Shown one piece after another: positions 15,551-24,810 of a stretch of DNA of 64,000 bases. The notes below the pieces were generated by a model that made no database searches, was not told the origin of the DNA, and worked only from the letters and a program-made list of their open reading frames with translations. The position numbers were made by a program, and so were the translations under genes. Source of the stretch: CAVVYA01 sp964577835 (GTDB lineage: Bacteria; Pseudomonadota; Alphaproteobacteria; SMXQ01); NCBI GenBank assembly GCA_964577835.1, contig CAZOBN010000001.1, forward strand, positions 1 to 64,000, read 5' to 3'. The stretch's first letter is position 1, and each line of letters begins with the position of its first letter.

Positions 15551-15988
15551 GTGAGCGCTCTCCCCCGCCTCAAGCGGCGGCGGGAATTCCTGCTTGTCGC
15601 GGCCCAAGGGCGGAAGTGGGTAGCGCCGGGCCTGATCCTGCAAGTGAGCCCGCAGACTGCGACCGTCGAGACCCCGGCTGGGGTGACCGGCGCGCCGCCG
15701 ACATTGCGTATTGGCTTCACAGTCAGCCGCAAGGTCGGCAATGCTGTCGTCCGTAACCGGGTGCGCCGCCGTTTGCGCGCCGCCGCCGAAGCGGTCATGC
15801 CGACGCATGCGCGCCAGGACTTTGACTATGTGGTGATCGGCCGGCGCCAGAGCCTGACCCGACCCTTCCCCGCCTTGCTTCAGGATCTCGAGATTGCGTT
15901 GCGTAAGGTGCGGGCCGAGCGCGGCGCCCAGGACCATTCTGCGGCTCGGCCTGCCATCCAGGCGAGTCGAACTTCGGACAAGGACTAG
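15551..15988 (+). CDS. rnpA: Ribonuclease P protein component
   Basis: 145-residue basic protein that binds the RNase P RNA and helps it cleave tRNA 5' leaders. The family start LPRLKRRREF and the RNR signature VGNAVVRNRVRRRLR are clear, followed by FDYVVIGRRQS. The C-terminal 30 residues (after LRKVRAERG) extend beyond the family core, as is common in alphaproteobacteria. The start is GTG, two bases after rpmH. Confidence 0.97.
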   Translation: MSALPRLKRRREFLLVAAQGRKWVAPGLILQVSPQTATVETPAGVTGAPPTLRIGFTVSRKVGNAVVRNRVRRRLRAAAEAVMPTHARQDFDYVVIGRRQSLTRPFPALLQDLEIALRKVRAERGAQDHSAARPAIQASRTSDKD

Positions 15989-16002
15989 GATAAGAGGCGG
16001 AT

Positions 16003-16332
16003 GTGAGGACTTTCCAACCGTTGCTGTCCGAAACGGCGCGATCCGTCCTGCTTGGCGCCATCCGGCTCTACCAACTGACGTTGTCTCCCTTCTTCGGCTC
16101 ATGCTGCCGCTACAACCCGACTTGCTCGCATTACGGCGCCGAGGCGGTCCGACGCTTCGGCGCGTTGCGTGGCGGTTGGCTGACCATCCTGCGTATCCTG
16201 CGCTGCAACCCCTGGGGCGGCGCGGGTGAAGATCCTGTACCCCAGCGCTGGCCCGCGCCGGACCATGCCGCACCGAATTGGCTCGGACGCATATTCGGCC
16301 GCCGTGCCATCACAGTCGAACGGAACCGTTGA
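16003..16332 (+). CDS. yidD: Membrane protein insertion efficiency factor YidD
   Basis: 109-residue small protein peripheral to the inner membrane that assists YidC/Sec membrane insertion. The family core is visible: LLGAIRLYQLTLSPFFG, the Cys cluster CCRYNPTCSHYG, and LRILRCNPWGGAGEDPVP. The start is GTG at 16003 after AAGAGGCGG (the ATG two bases earlier would be followed at once by TGA). The stop codon shares one base with the yidC start (TGATG), so the two are coupled. Confidence 0.96.
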   Translation: MRTFQPLLSETARSVLLGAIRLYQLTLSPFFGSCCRYNPTCSHYGAEAVRRFGALRGGWLTILRILRCNPWGGAGEDPVPQRWPAPDHAAPNWLGRIFGRRAITVERNR

Positions 16333-18122
16333 TGAACGATCAGAAGAATTTGATTTTGGCGATCGCGCTTTCGGTCGTCATCATGGTGGGCTTTCAATTC
16401 TTCATGGAAGGCCCGCGCAAGGAACGCGAGTTGGCGCTGCAGCAGCAGGCCGCGCAGCAGTCGACTCAGCCGACGGCGCCGACGGTCCCGGCGCAGCCGC
16501 CGGCACCTCAGTCGAGTCCGGGCCAAGCCGGCGGTCTGCCGCAGCCGCCGAGCAGCGCCACGCCGGGCACCGCGCCGACCCTGACCGCACCCGCGGAAGC
16601 GCCGACAGCCGCGGCGCCGCGCGTCGCCATCGATTCGCGGCGCGTGCATGGCTCGATCTCCCTGATCGGCGGACGAATCGATCAGCTGACGCTTTCCGAC
16701 TATCGCGTCGACGTGGATTCGCAGAGCCCGCCCATCGTGCTGTTCTCGCCAGCAGGCACCGAGCATCCATATTTTGCCCAGTTCGGCTGGCTGCCCCAGG
16801 ATCAGACCATGCCTGTCCCCGGGCCCGACACCCGCTGGCAGACCGATGCCCAGAAGCTGACACCGGACACGCCGATCACCCTGAGCTGGGACAATGGCCA
16901 GGGGCTACGCTTCGTACGCACCTACGCGGTGGACACGAATTACATGTTCACCATCACCCAGCGCGTCGAGAACACCGGCAACGCGCCGGTCACGCTGTTC
17001 CCCTACGCCCTGATCTCGCGCACCGGCCTGCCGGTCACCTCGGGCTTCTATCTCCTGCATGAAGGCCCGGTCGGCGTGTTCGATGGCCGCCTGCAGGAGC
17101 CGGGCTACGACGACATCAAGGAAAAGCCGATCACCAGCGAGAGCCATGGCGGCTGGCTCGGCATCACCGACAAATACTGGCTGGCCGCGCTGATTCCCGA
17201 TCAGAGCGCCAAAGTCAACGCGCGCTTCCTGCACAGCCGCGAGGGCACCACCGACAAGTATCAGGCGGACTGGCTCGGCGAGCAGGTCACGGTGGCGCCG
17301 GGCGCCAGCGCTGAGAACACCTCGCGCCTGTTCGGCGGCGCCAAAGAGGTCAAGCTGCTCGACGCCTATACCGACAACCTCGGGATCGACCGACTCGATC
17401 TGGCGATCGACTTCGGCTGGTTCTGGTTCCTGACCAAGCCGTTCTTCTACATCCTCGCCTGGTTCCACCAGTTGCTCGGCAACTACGGTCTCGCCATCCT
17501 GGCGGTCACGGTCATCGTCAAGGCGCTGTTCGTCCCGCTCGCCAACAAGTCCTACAAGGCGATGAGCGCGATGAAGAAGCTGCAGCCCGAGATGCTCAAG
17601 CTGCGCGACCGTTACAAGGACGACCGCGTCAAGCTGAACCAGGAAATGATGAACCTGTATAAGCGCAGCAAGGTCAATCCCGCGTCGGGCTGCCTGCCCA
17701 TCGTGCTGCAGATTCCGGTCTTCTTCGCGCTCTACAAGGTGCTGTTCATCAGCATCGAGATGCGCCATGCGCCGTTCTACGGCTGGATCAAGGACCTGTC
17801 GGCGCCCGATCCGACCAATATCTTCAACCTGTTCGGGCTGGTGGCGTTCGATCCGACGACGCTGCCGGTGATCGGTGCCTTCCTGCATCTCGGCGTTTGG
17901 CCGATCATCATGGGCGTCACCATGTGGGCGCAGATGCGGCTCAACCCGACGCCGCCCGATCCGATTCAGCAGAAGATTTTCACGCTCATGCCGATCCTGT
18001 TCACCTTCATGCTGGCGTCTTTCCCGGCCGGACTGGTGATCTACTGGGCCTGGAACAATCTTCTTTCCATCGCGCAGCAGCTCGTCATCATGAAACGGAT
18101 GGGCGTCAAGATCGGCAGCTAG
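16332..18122 (+). CDS. yidC: Membrane protein insertase YidC
   Basis: 596-residue inner-membrane insertase that integrates proteins alone or with SecYEG. The N-terminal helix (NLILAIALSVVIMVGFQFF) is followed by a Gln/Pro/Ala-rich linker to about residue 95, then the large periplasmic beta domain with RVHGSISLIGGRIDQL and SHGGWLGITDKYW. The C-terminal insertase core starts near FFYILAWFHQLLGNYGLAI, with YKRSKVNPASGCLPI and PAGLVIYWAWNNLLS. The start is fixed by the TGATG overlap with yidD. Length is typical for Gram-negative YidC. Confidence 0.97.
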   Translation: MNDQKNLILAIALSVVIMVGFQFFMEGPRKERELALQQQAAQQSTQPTAPTVPAQPPAPQSSPGQAGGLPQPPSSATPGTAPTLTAPAEAPTAAAPRVAIDSRRVHGSISLIGGRIDQLTLSDYRVDVDSQSPPIVLFSPAGTEHPYFAQFGWLPQDQTMPVPGPDTRWQTDAQKLTPDTPITLSWDNGQGLRFVRTYAVDTNYMFTITQRVENTGNAPVTLFPYALISRTGLPVTSGFYLLHEGPVGVFDGRLQEPGYDDIKEKPITSESHGGWLGITDKYWLAALIPDQSAKVNARFLHSREGTTDKYQADWLGEQVTVAPGASAENTSRLFGGAKEVKLLDAYTDNLGIDRLDLAIDFGWFWFLTKPFFYILAWFHQLLGNYGLAILAVTVIVKALFVPLANKSYKAMSAMKKLQPEMLKLRDRYKDDRVKLNQEMMNLYKRSKVNPASGCLPIVLQIPVFFALYKVLFISIEMRHAPFYGWIKDLSAPDPTNIFNLFGLVAFDPTTLPVIGAFLHLGVWPIIMGVTMWAQMRLNPTPPDPIQQKIFTLMPILFTFMLASFPAGLVIYWAWNNLLSIAQQLVIMKRMGVKIGS

Positions 18123-18154
18123 CCCGGGTGCGCCCAGGCATCGAGAGGCGCATC

Positions 18155-18805
18155 ATGAGTTCCGACAGTCACGACGAACTGGCCGACTATGCGCGGCGCC
18201 TCTTCGCCGGCCCCTGCGATTTCACCGCGGGGGCCGCGAAGGTGGAGCAGATCCCGCCGGCCAGCTTGCCGGAAATCGCCTTCACCGGCCGCTCCAATGT
18301 CGGCAAGTCGAGCCTGATCAACGCGCTCACCGGGCGCAAGACCCTGGCGCGCGTGTCCAACACGCCGGGCCGGACCCAGCAGATCAACTTCTTCTCGCTT
18401 GGCGACACGCTCATGCTGGTCGACCTGCCGGGCTACGGCTATGCCAAAGTATCGCGCGGCAAGGCGATGGCGTGGAACCGCATGGCGGAAACGTTTCTCA
18501 AAGGGCGGGCGACCCTGCGCCGGGTCTGCGTGCTGATCGATGCCCGCCACGGGCTCAAGGACAGCGACCGCAAAATCCTCGAGACGCTGGATAGCGCGGC
18601 AGTGTCGTACCAGGCGGTCTTGACCAAGACGGACAAGGCCAAGCCGGAAGCGCTCAAGGCGCTGCGCGAAACCCTGTCGGCGGAGCTCGCCAAGCATCCG
18701 GCGGCGCATCCCGAAATCATCGCGACCAGCGCCGAGTCGGGCGAGGGCATCGAGACGCTGCGGACCGCGCTCGCCGGTGTGGCGGTCGGCAATCTTATGG
18801 GCTAA
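18155..18805 (+). CDS. engB: Ribosome biogenesis GTP-binding protein EngB/YsxC
   Basis: 216-residue GTPase needed for 50S subunit assembly. G1 GRSNVGKSSLIN, a G2 region with NTPGRTQQINFF, G3 DLPGYGYAKVS, G4 TKTDK and G5 TSAESGEG are all in place. It lies 32 bases downstream of yidC and 11 bases upstream of argB, continuing the same transcription unit. Confidence 0.96.
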   Translation: MSSDSHDELADYARRLFAGPCDFTAGAAKVEQIPPASLPEIAFTGRSNVGKSSLINALTGRKTLARVSNTPGRTQQINFFSLGDTLMLVDLPGYGYAKVSRGKAMAWNRMAETFLKGRATLRRVCVLIDARHGLKDSDRKILETLDSAAVSYQAVLTKTDKAKPEALKALRETLSAELAKHPAAHPEIIATSAESGEGIETLRTALAGVAVGNLMG

Positions 18806-18816
18806 AGTCCGCCGCC

Positions 18817-19725
18817 ATGAAGCAACGCGCGCCGTCCTACGATCCCATCTGGCTCGACAAGGCCCAAACCCTCTCCGAAGCCCTCCCCTATATGCGCCGC
18901 TACGCCGGCGAGACGTTCGTCGTCAAATACGGCGGCCATGCCATGGGCAATCCGGAGCTGGCGAAGAAATTCGCCCGCGACGTGGTGCTGCTGAAGCAGG
19001 TCGGCATCCACCCCATCGTGGTGCATGGCGGCGGGCCGCAGATCGGCCAGATGCTCGAGCGCCTCAAGATCAAGAGCGAATTCGTCGACGGCCTGCGCGT
19101 GACGGACAAGGCGACGGTCGAGATCGTCGAGATGGTGCTGTGCGGCTCGATCAACAAGCAGATCGTGACCGAGATCAACGAGGCGGGCGGCAATGCCATC
19201 GGCCTGTCGGGCAAGGACGGCAGCCTGATCCAGGCGCGCAAGCTGAAGAAAACCCACCGCATGAGCGATTCCAACATCGAGAAGATCCTCGATCTCGGCT
19301 TCGTCGGCGAACCCAGCCGCATCAATCCGCACGTGCTGGAGCAGTTCAAGGATTCCGACATCATCCCGGTGATCGCCCCGATCGGCGTCGGCAAGAACGG
19401 CGAGACCTACAACATCAATGCCGACACCGCCGCCGGCGCCATCGCGCCCGCCGTGGGCGCCACCCGGCTCCTGATGATGACCGACGTGAAGGGCGTGCTG
19501 AACAAGGCGGGCGAACTCATTCCCGAGCTCACCTGCGCGGCGGCCCACAAGGCGATCAAGGACGGCACCATCAAGGGCGGCATGATCCCGAAGGTCGAGA
19601 CCTGCATCCACGCGGTCGAGGGCCGGGTCGACGCCGCCGTCATCATGGATGGCACGGTGCCGCACGCGCTGTTGCTCGAAATCTTCACCGAGCACGGCGT
19701 CGGCACGATGATTCGCGACGATTGA
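18817..19725 (+). CDS. argB: Acetylglutamate kinase
   Basis: 302-residue enzyme that phosphorylates N-acetylglutamate, the second step of arginine synthesis. The phosphate-binding Lys37 in FVVKYGGHAMG, VHGGGPQIGQML, NAIGLSGKDG, and the C-terminal NINADTAAGAIAPAVGA and KGGMIPKVE are present. The N-terminal extension of about 30 residues before the kinase core is typical of the arginine-inhibitable hexameric type, so feedback control is likely. Confidence 0.97.
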   Translation: MKQRAPSYDPIWLDKAQTLSEALPYMRRYAGETFVVKYGGHAMGNPELAKKFARDVVLLKQVGIHPIVVHGGGPQIGQMLERLKIKSEFVDGLRVTDKATVEIVEMVLCGSINKQIVTEINEAGGNAIGLSGKDGSLIQARKLKKTHRMSDSNIEKILDLGFVGEPSRINPHVLEQFKDSDIIPVIAPIGVGKNGETYNINADTAAGAIAPAVGATRLLMMTDVKGVLNKAGELIPELTCAAAHKAIKDGTIKGGMIPKVETCIHAVEGRVDAAVIMDGTVPHALLLEIFTEHGVGTMIRDD

Positions 19726-19766
19726 TCGTGAGGGGCCGGCGATCGCGCCAGGCCCTCCGGCGGATG

Positions 19767-21101
19767 CTATTCGCTGAAGAAGTTGATCAGCCAGGTCATT
19801 TCGTCGGGCGTCAGGGGATAGTCCGTTCCATCTTTCGCGTTGAGCACGTCGGCCGGCGTCACCCGCGCCACCCGCGTCTGCAGCTTGATGGCAAAGCGCA
19901 TGCCGAGCCCGGCCTTCCAGGCGAGCGCCGTGATGCCTTTGGCGCTGTGCGCCGCAATGACGCGACTGACCACGGTCAGCGGCACGCCGGCCTTGAGCGC
20001 CAGAGCGAGCGCTACGAATTCCTCGCTGCCCAGCCCCAAGGCTTCATCGATGGCGTCTTCATCGAGTTTGCCCGTGGCATGGAGCTTTTGCACATACTGG
20101 ACGAGCTTCGCGCCCTTCTCGCGCAGCGTTGTGCGATCGAGTGTCCCGTTTTCGTCGACCGCCTTGCTCTTCTTGCCGCCACCGTTGGACGCGCCGGTGG
20201 GCGGCCCATTGGTCTCGACGCGCTGCCGCACCACGGCCGCGACTTCCTCGAGCACGTCCGACGGCAGGTCTCGCCGCTGGCTCAGCACGGAAAGCAGCGA
20301 GTCGGCGACGAAACCGGCGAGCTTGCGAACCGTGCCGCGTGGCAGCCGTGGCCGCTGCACCAGCGAGCTCTGCCAAACAGTGACCTCGCGCGACCGCTCG
20401 GCGAGGTAATCGAGTGTCTCCTCGCGCACTTGGGCACTCGAATTGCCGAGCAAATCGGCGATAGCCGTGACGTCGTCGGTGGTGACGATGGCGTCGCACA
20501 GGCCCGCCGAAAGCCCGTGCCGCCGCGAGATCGCCGCCAACGCGCCCTGCACCGGCGCGCTTTCGATGATTTCCACCAAATCGTTGTCGGTGAGCAGCGG
20601 CGAGAACTGCAGCACGGGCGCGGCGACCATAAGATCGATATCGCGCGCCAGCCAGCGAATGACATGGGGCGGTACATTTGCGACATCCTTCAGAGTCTCC
20701 GACAGGATCTGACGCACGCGGGTCAGTTGATCCCGTGCGAGGATCTCCAAGACCTCGATGGTGATGTCGCGCAGCCGATTCTGCGCATCCTCCGGCAGAT
20801 GCGGCATCAGGCGGGCGATTTTGCCGGCCAGCTCGCAACGCACGCGGTCATCGCCGTCGCGCGCCAGAATCAGATCCGCCTTGGCCGGCGTCGTCGCATT
20901 GGCGGCGATCTCGAGCCGCACGTCGCTCGACGCATCGACCGCCAGATAGTAAAGAATTTCCGGGCGGACATCCTGCCGCGCGGCAAGTTCACGGCGCACC
21001 GTGCTGTCCGGATGGCTCGCCAGGTCCCGCGCCTCTTCATAGGTCAGCTCCCGAGAGCCGAGCCCGGGACGCCCGAACATCCGGCGCATCAAGGCCTTCA
21101 T
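19767..21101 (-). CDS. DUF2336 domain protein
   Basis: 444-residue soluble protein dominated by short helical repeats resembling HEAT repeats (LASHPDSTVRRELAARQDV, VDASSDVRLEIAANATTP, DGDDRVRCELAGKIA), the hallmark of DUF2336. A low-complexity hinge (about residues 285-315, GASNGGGKKSKAV) separates it from a C-terminal helical domain ending MTWLINFFSE. The molecular function of DUF2336 is not established. It is the last gene of a three-gene operon: its ATG overlaps the stop of the GGDEF gene as ATGA, which argues for a link to c-di-GMP signalling. Confidence 0.88.
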   Translation of the reverse strand: MKALMRRMFGRPGLGSRELTYEEARDLASHPDSTVRRELAARQDVRPEILYYLAVDASSDVRLEIAANATTPAKADLILARDGDDRVRCELAGKIARLMPHLPEDAQNRLRDITIEVLEILARDQLTRVRQILSETLKDVANVPPHVIRWLARDIDLMVAAPVLQFSPLLTDNDLVEIIESAPVQGALAAISRRHGLSAGLCDAIVTTDDVTAIADLLGNSSAQVREETLDYLAERSREVTVWQSSLVQRPRLPRGTVRKLAGFVADSLLSVLSQRRDLPSDVLEEVAAVVRQRVETNGPPTGASNGGGKKSKAVDENGTLDRTTLREKGAKLVQYVQKLHATGKLDEDAIDEALGLGSEEFVALALALKAGVPLTVVSRVIAAHSAKGITALAWKAGLGMRFAIKLQTRVARVTPADVLNAKDGTDYPLTPDEMTWLINFFSE

Positions 21102-22852
21102 AACTCGCCCGTGCGCTCGGCTGGATCGGCCAGGACGATGCGCCCCTTGCCGGTCCGTTTGGCGGCATACATCGCGCCATCGGCGCGCGCGAGAAATGCT
21201 TCCAGGCGCTCCGCGGCCCCGGAATGCCGCTCGGGCAAAGCGATACCGAGCGAGACGCCCAGCGGGCGGCTCGGGTCGCCCGTCAGATTGGATAAGGCAA
21301 TGGCCGCGGTCAGCAGGTTCTCCGCCTTACGTTGCGCGCCGGGCATATCCGCGTCCTCGAGCCAGAGGGCGAATTCATCGCCGCCCAATCGGGCGACGAG
21401 ATCGCGGCCGCGCGTCATCCCGGCCAGGATCTCCGCGATGCGGCGCAGAGTTTCGTCGCCGTTGGCATGGCCGAAGTGATCGTTGACCAGTTTGAAGTTA
21501 TCGACATCGCAGTAGATCAAGGCCCCCGCGCCGGAGCGGCAGGCGCGCGGCCAGCGGCGTTCCAACTCGGCATAGAAGGTGCGGCGGTTGAGCAGCCCGG
21601 TCAGGTCGTCCGTACGCGACAGATCGCGTAGCTGCTCGTGATTGGCGATTTGCGCCACGGCGATGCCCAGGTGGTCGGCGACGCCAGCGAGCAGCGCTTG
21701 GTCATCGCCGCTCCATGCCCGCTCGCCGCCGGCGCGCCACAGCGCCACGGCGCCATTGATGGCGCGCCGGTAGTAAGTCGCCGCAACCAGCCAGCCGGCT
21801 TGCGCGGTTGGGTCGGCGGTTTCCACGACCTGGGCGAGAAGCGCGGCAACATCCTCGGCCTTGCCGACGACGGCGCCGAACGAGGCAGCCGACTTGAAGC
21901 TCGCGGTATCGCGGCCGCGAAACACCAGGCAGGCGTCGGCATTGAGCGCCCGGGCCGTCGCGGCGGCGGCGGCCGCCAGCATGTCGGCCGGCTCGATCTC
22001 ATCGCGCACCGTGCGCAGGATATGGCTCAGCAGGCGTTCGCGCGTATTGGCGCTGGCCAGGGCGGCGTCGCGCGTCAGCACATCGGTGACATCCCGGCAT
22101 ATGCCGCGAGCGCCCATCCAAACGCCATCGACGTTGTAGATCGGCACCGCCGACATCGACAGGCAGGCCATGGCATGGTCATGCCGGTAGGCCCAGACCT
22201 GGACATTCTCCACCATCGCGCGCGTGCTGAACGCCTGATCGTTGGGCTCGGCGTGACCCGGCGTCTGGGCCACGAGTTCGCTCGGAGAATGGCCGACCAG
22301 TTCAGCCGCGGCATAGCCGAGCGCGCCGCGCGGCGAGATGAAGGTAAAATTGCCGTCCGGCCCCGTCTCCCACGCGAAATCGCCGGCAATATCCACCATA
22401 TCCTTATAGCGCTGGCGCGAGTCGGAGAGGGCGGCGCGCAGATTGCGCTCGAAAGTCACATCGCGGCACAGCACGAGAGCGCTCGCACCATCGCCGGTGG
22501 GCAGAATAGCGGCCTCCATGGTTTTCCCGCCGTCGCTCGACGACAGGAAAACGTCTTCGTTGCGCGCGGCGTTCTGCCTGATGCAGGCCGTAATGAGGTC
22601 GGTGAAGTCGCGGGCCCGCCCGGCGGCGATGATATCGGCAATGGGTCCGCCGGCCAGATTGGCGGCCGTGACGCGCGTCTCGCCATCCACCAACAGGGCG
22701 GCGCCGGGATAACGCGCCAGCAGGCCGTCTTCCTGACTGACGTCGGCCAAGCCATGGAACAGCATTCTCACCAGCAGAACAGCCGGGGAATTCTGGCCCG
22801 CGGCTGGGTCCACCACCACGGTATCCGAGATGGAAGACCGGCGCGCGGGCAT
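21098..22852 (-). CDS. PAS/GAF-domain diguanylate cyclase (GGDEF)
   Basis: 584-residue protein predicted to make cyclic di-GMP. Order of domains: N-terminal PAS-like segment, a second PAS (about 170-290, RYKDMVDIAGDFAWET), a GAF domain (about 305-450, including DDQALLAGVADHLGIAVAQI), then GGDEF from about 460. The active site RLGGDEFAL is intact and the product-inhibition I-site RxxD (RGRD) lies five residues upstream of it, so the enzyme is probably active and feedback-inhibited. No membrane helix is seen. The ATG at 22852 shares one base with the EAL gene stop (TAATG), and its own stop overlaps the DUF2336 start, so translation of the three genes is coupled. Confidence 0.92.
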   Translation of the reverse strand: MPARRSSISDTVVVDPAAGQNSPAVLLVRMLFHGLADVSQEDGLLARYPGAALLVDGETRVTAANLAGGPIADIIAAGRARDFTDLITACIRQNAARNEDVFLSSSDGGKTMEAAILPTGDGASALVLCRDVTFERNLRAALSDSRQRYKDMVDIAGDFAWETGPDGNFTFISPRGALGYAAAELVGHSPSELVAQTPGHAEPNDQAFSTRAMVENVQVWAYRHDHAMACLSMSAVPIYNVDGVWMGARGICRDVTDVLTRDAALASANTRERLLSHILRTVRDEIEPADMLAAAAAATARALNADACLVFRGRDTASFKSAASFGAVVGKAEDVAALLAQVVETADPTAQAGWLVAATYYRRAINGAVALWRAGGERAWSGDDQALLAGVADHLGIAVAQIANHEQLRDLSRTDDLTGLLNRRTFYAELERRWPRACRSGAGALIYCDVDNFKLVNDHFGHANGDETLRRIAEILAGMTRGRDLVARLGGDEFALWLEDADMPGAQRKAENLLTAAIALSNLTGDPSRPLGVSLGIALPERHSGAAERLEAFLARADGAMYAAKRTGKGRIVLADPAERTGEL

Positions 22853-24615
22853 TAGGGCTCGCTTGCCGGCTTCAACGACTCGGCTGGAAACAACGGCTGG
22901 CCGTTTGAAACAGCCTGGGCCTGCTGCTCCTCCGACTCGCGGTAGAAGTCGCCGATATCGAGCGACGGGCGTCCAAACAGGTAGCCCTGGCCGTAGTCGA
23001 CTCCGCACTGACGCAGGAAGGCCACGCTGGCATTGTCCTCAACCATCTCGGCGACGACTTCGATGCCGAGGTCGTTGCACAGCGACGCCATTGCCTTGAG
23101 GAAGGCCGCGCCCTTGCTGTTCTTCAAGGCGTCCCGCACATAGACGCCGTCGATCTTGACCACATCCACGTCGAGCGCCCGCAGGTAATGGAATGCCGAG
23201 GCACCGGCGCCGAAATCGTCGAGGCAGACCTTGTGGCCGGCCTGACGCAGCCCCCGCACCACGTCCTTGACGCTGCGCAAATCGGTGATGCGCGCCGATT
23301 CGGTGATCTCGAACATGACCAGATGGCGCACGCGTGCGTGCTTTTCGAGCAGATCGTGCAGCGACTTGACGAAGGCCGGCGTGCCGATGGAGTTGCCTGA
23401 CAGGTTGACCGCCAGCGGCAACTGACGCTGTTTCAGCGGTGTGGTTTCAAGCCATTGCAGGACTTTTTCGCACATCGCCAGATCGAAGTCGCAGATCAAG
23501 CCGGTCTGCTCGGCGAATGTGATCGCCTCGTAGGACGAGAAACGGCCCCCGAAGCTGGTGAATCGCACCAGCACTTCGAAATGATGGATGTTGCGCGCGT
23601 CCAAGTCGACGATCGGCTGGAACGCCATGGCAAAATTGCCGGCGGCAACAACCGAGCGGAATTCCGTGATCTTGTGAATGGTCTCGCCGATCATGTCGCT
23701 CAGGCCGGCCGTCAGGCTCTTGATCGCGAAATCCTCCGGCCGCCGATCGGTGAACTGGTTGATGGTGTGCATCAGAGCCTTGATCCGCTCCGGCTCGCCC
23801 ATGCCCGAAACATCCATGGCGACGGTGGCCACGACAACGCGCACGCCTTCCCGCTTCGGATCGATTTTGACCGCGAGCTGCGACAGCTTCTCCGTGAGGC
23901 CATCGAGATCCACGTCCTTGGTGTGGATCAGGCCGTAGCTTTCATGATCGAATTGTCCGGCGAGTTCGCCTTGCAGCGCATTGGCGCGCAGCGAACCACC
24001 GATCGCCTCGGCCAGGGACTGGCGGGCCAGACGGTCCAGGCGCTTCCACAGCGAGAACAGCCCATCGAGGCGAATGAGCGTGAACTGACATTCGCCCGAC
24101 GATTCGGCGGGCAACCGGCCGCCCGCCAGTGCCGCAAAGCAGCGGCCGTTGGGCAATCCGCTGTCGCCGCCGGGGACGAACCGGCGCGGATCGCCCTCGC
24201 CGAACAGCAGCGTGTGGGTATCGGTGCGCAACGAGAGGAAATAGTGGCCGTCCATGTCGGACAGTTGATAGCCGACAACGGAAAACGACGGCCGCTGTCC
24301 GAGCGGCCCTTCGATATGGGCGATCAGATCGCGGATGCGCGCGCCGCGCGCGGCGGCGACGAGCGCTTCGCGCATCATCGGACGATCTTGCGGTGCGACG
24401 AGATCGAGGAACGGCTTGCGCACGAGGTCCTGCGGGTCGCGGCCGATCAACGACGAGGTGGCGCCGCCGGCGAAGACGATCGAGAGGTCGGTATCGAGCT
24501 CGATCAACACATCCGACGCGCAGTGTGCGAGCGCGGCAAACCGGTCACGGTCGGCCTTCAGCTCGGCATTCTGGTCAGAGGGCGGGTCGCCGATGAGGAG
24601 CGGATTTCGTTTCAT
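22852..24615 (-). CDS. PAS-EAL domain c-di-GMP phosphodiesterase
   Basis: 587-residue protein predicted to hydrolyse c-di-GMP. An N-terminal PAS domain (about 24-135) leads to a central region of roughly 190 residues that may be a degenerate GGDEF-like domain without GGDEF (FTLIRLDGLFSLWKRLDRL). The C-terminal EAL domain carries the metal and catalytic set: FEVLVRF (EVL variant of EAL), AVNLSG, FEITES, CLDDFGAG, VVKIDG and VVAEMVED, so activity is plausible. It is first in the EAL-GGDEF-DUF2336 operon. Soluble; the sensed signal is unknown. Confidence 0.9.
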   Translation of the reverse strand: MKRNPLLIGDPPSDQNAELKADRDRFAALAHCASDVLIELDTDLSIVFAGGATSSLIGRDPQDLVRKPFLDLVAPQDRPMMREALVAAARGARIRDLIAHIEGPLGQRPSFSVVGYQLSDMDGHYFLSLRTDTHTLLFGEGDPRRFVPGGDSGLPNGRCFAALAGGRLPAESSGECQFTLIRLDGLFSLWKRLDRLARQSLAEAIGGSLRANALQGELAGQFDHESYGLIHTKDVDLDGLTEKLSQLAVKIDPKREGVRVVVATVAMDVSGMGEPERIKALMHTINQFTDRRPEDFAIKSLTAGLSDMIGETIHKITEFRSVVAAGNFAMAFQPIVDLDARNIHHFEVLVRFTSFGGRFSSYEAITFAEQTGLICDFDLAMCEKVLQWLETTPLKQRQLPLAVNLSGNSIGTPAFVKSLHDLLEKHARVRHLVMFEITESARITDLRSVKDVVRGLRQAGHKVCLDDFGAGASAFHYLRALDVDVVKIDGVYVRDALKNSKGAAFLKAMASLCNDLGIEVVAEMVEDNASVAFLRQCGVDYGQGYLFGRPSLDIGDFYRESEEQQAQAVSNGQPLFPAESLKPASEP

Positions 24616-24741
24616 CGAGCCTCAACTACATGTTGCCTCGTGCGCCACCGACATCGGCCCGGTGATCGCCTCAGACGCCTCTTGCGCCAGACCGACGGGA
24701 CACAACTTATCGTTCAGTCGGTGCGTGTCCCCGCGCCGGTC

Positions 24742-24770
24742 TTGACTAAGACTAACCGCCCAGTCATTAA
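24742..24770 (+). promoter_or_regulatory. Candidate promoter of HAD nucleotidase gene
   Basis: TTGACT (24742-24747) and CATTAA (24765-24770) are separated by 17 bases, about 40 bases before the HAD gene. The -35 is good and the -10 weak. The 195-base gap also has to hold the divergent promoter of the EAL operon, which I could not pick out. Confidence 0.35.
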
Positions 24771-24810
24771 CGAAGAGTTACGCCGTGCTCCCGTTCCGCA
24801 GGCCAAGGTT

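Noticed and set aside
15414..18122. rpmH-rnpA-yidD-yidC as a sign of the replication origin
   Set aside because: The run is origin-linked in some bacteria, but dnaA, dnaN, parAB, gidA/mnmG and box clusters are absent here, and in alphaproteobacteria the run is often far from oriC.
18777..21479. 900-codon open frame crossing argB and the DUF2336 gene
   Set aside because: It reads argB out of frame and then the DUF2336 and GGDEF genes antisense; it is not a plausible protein.
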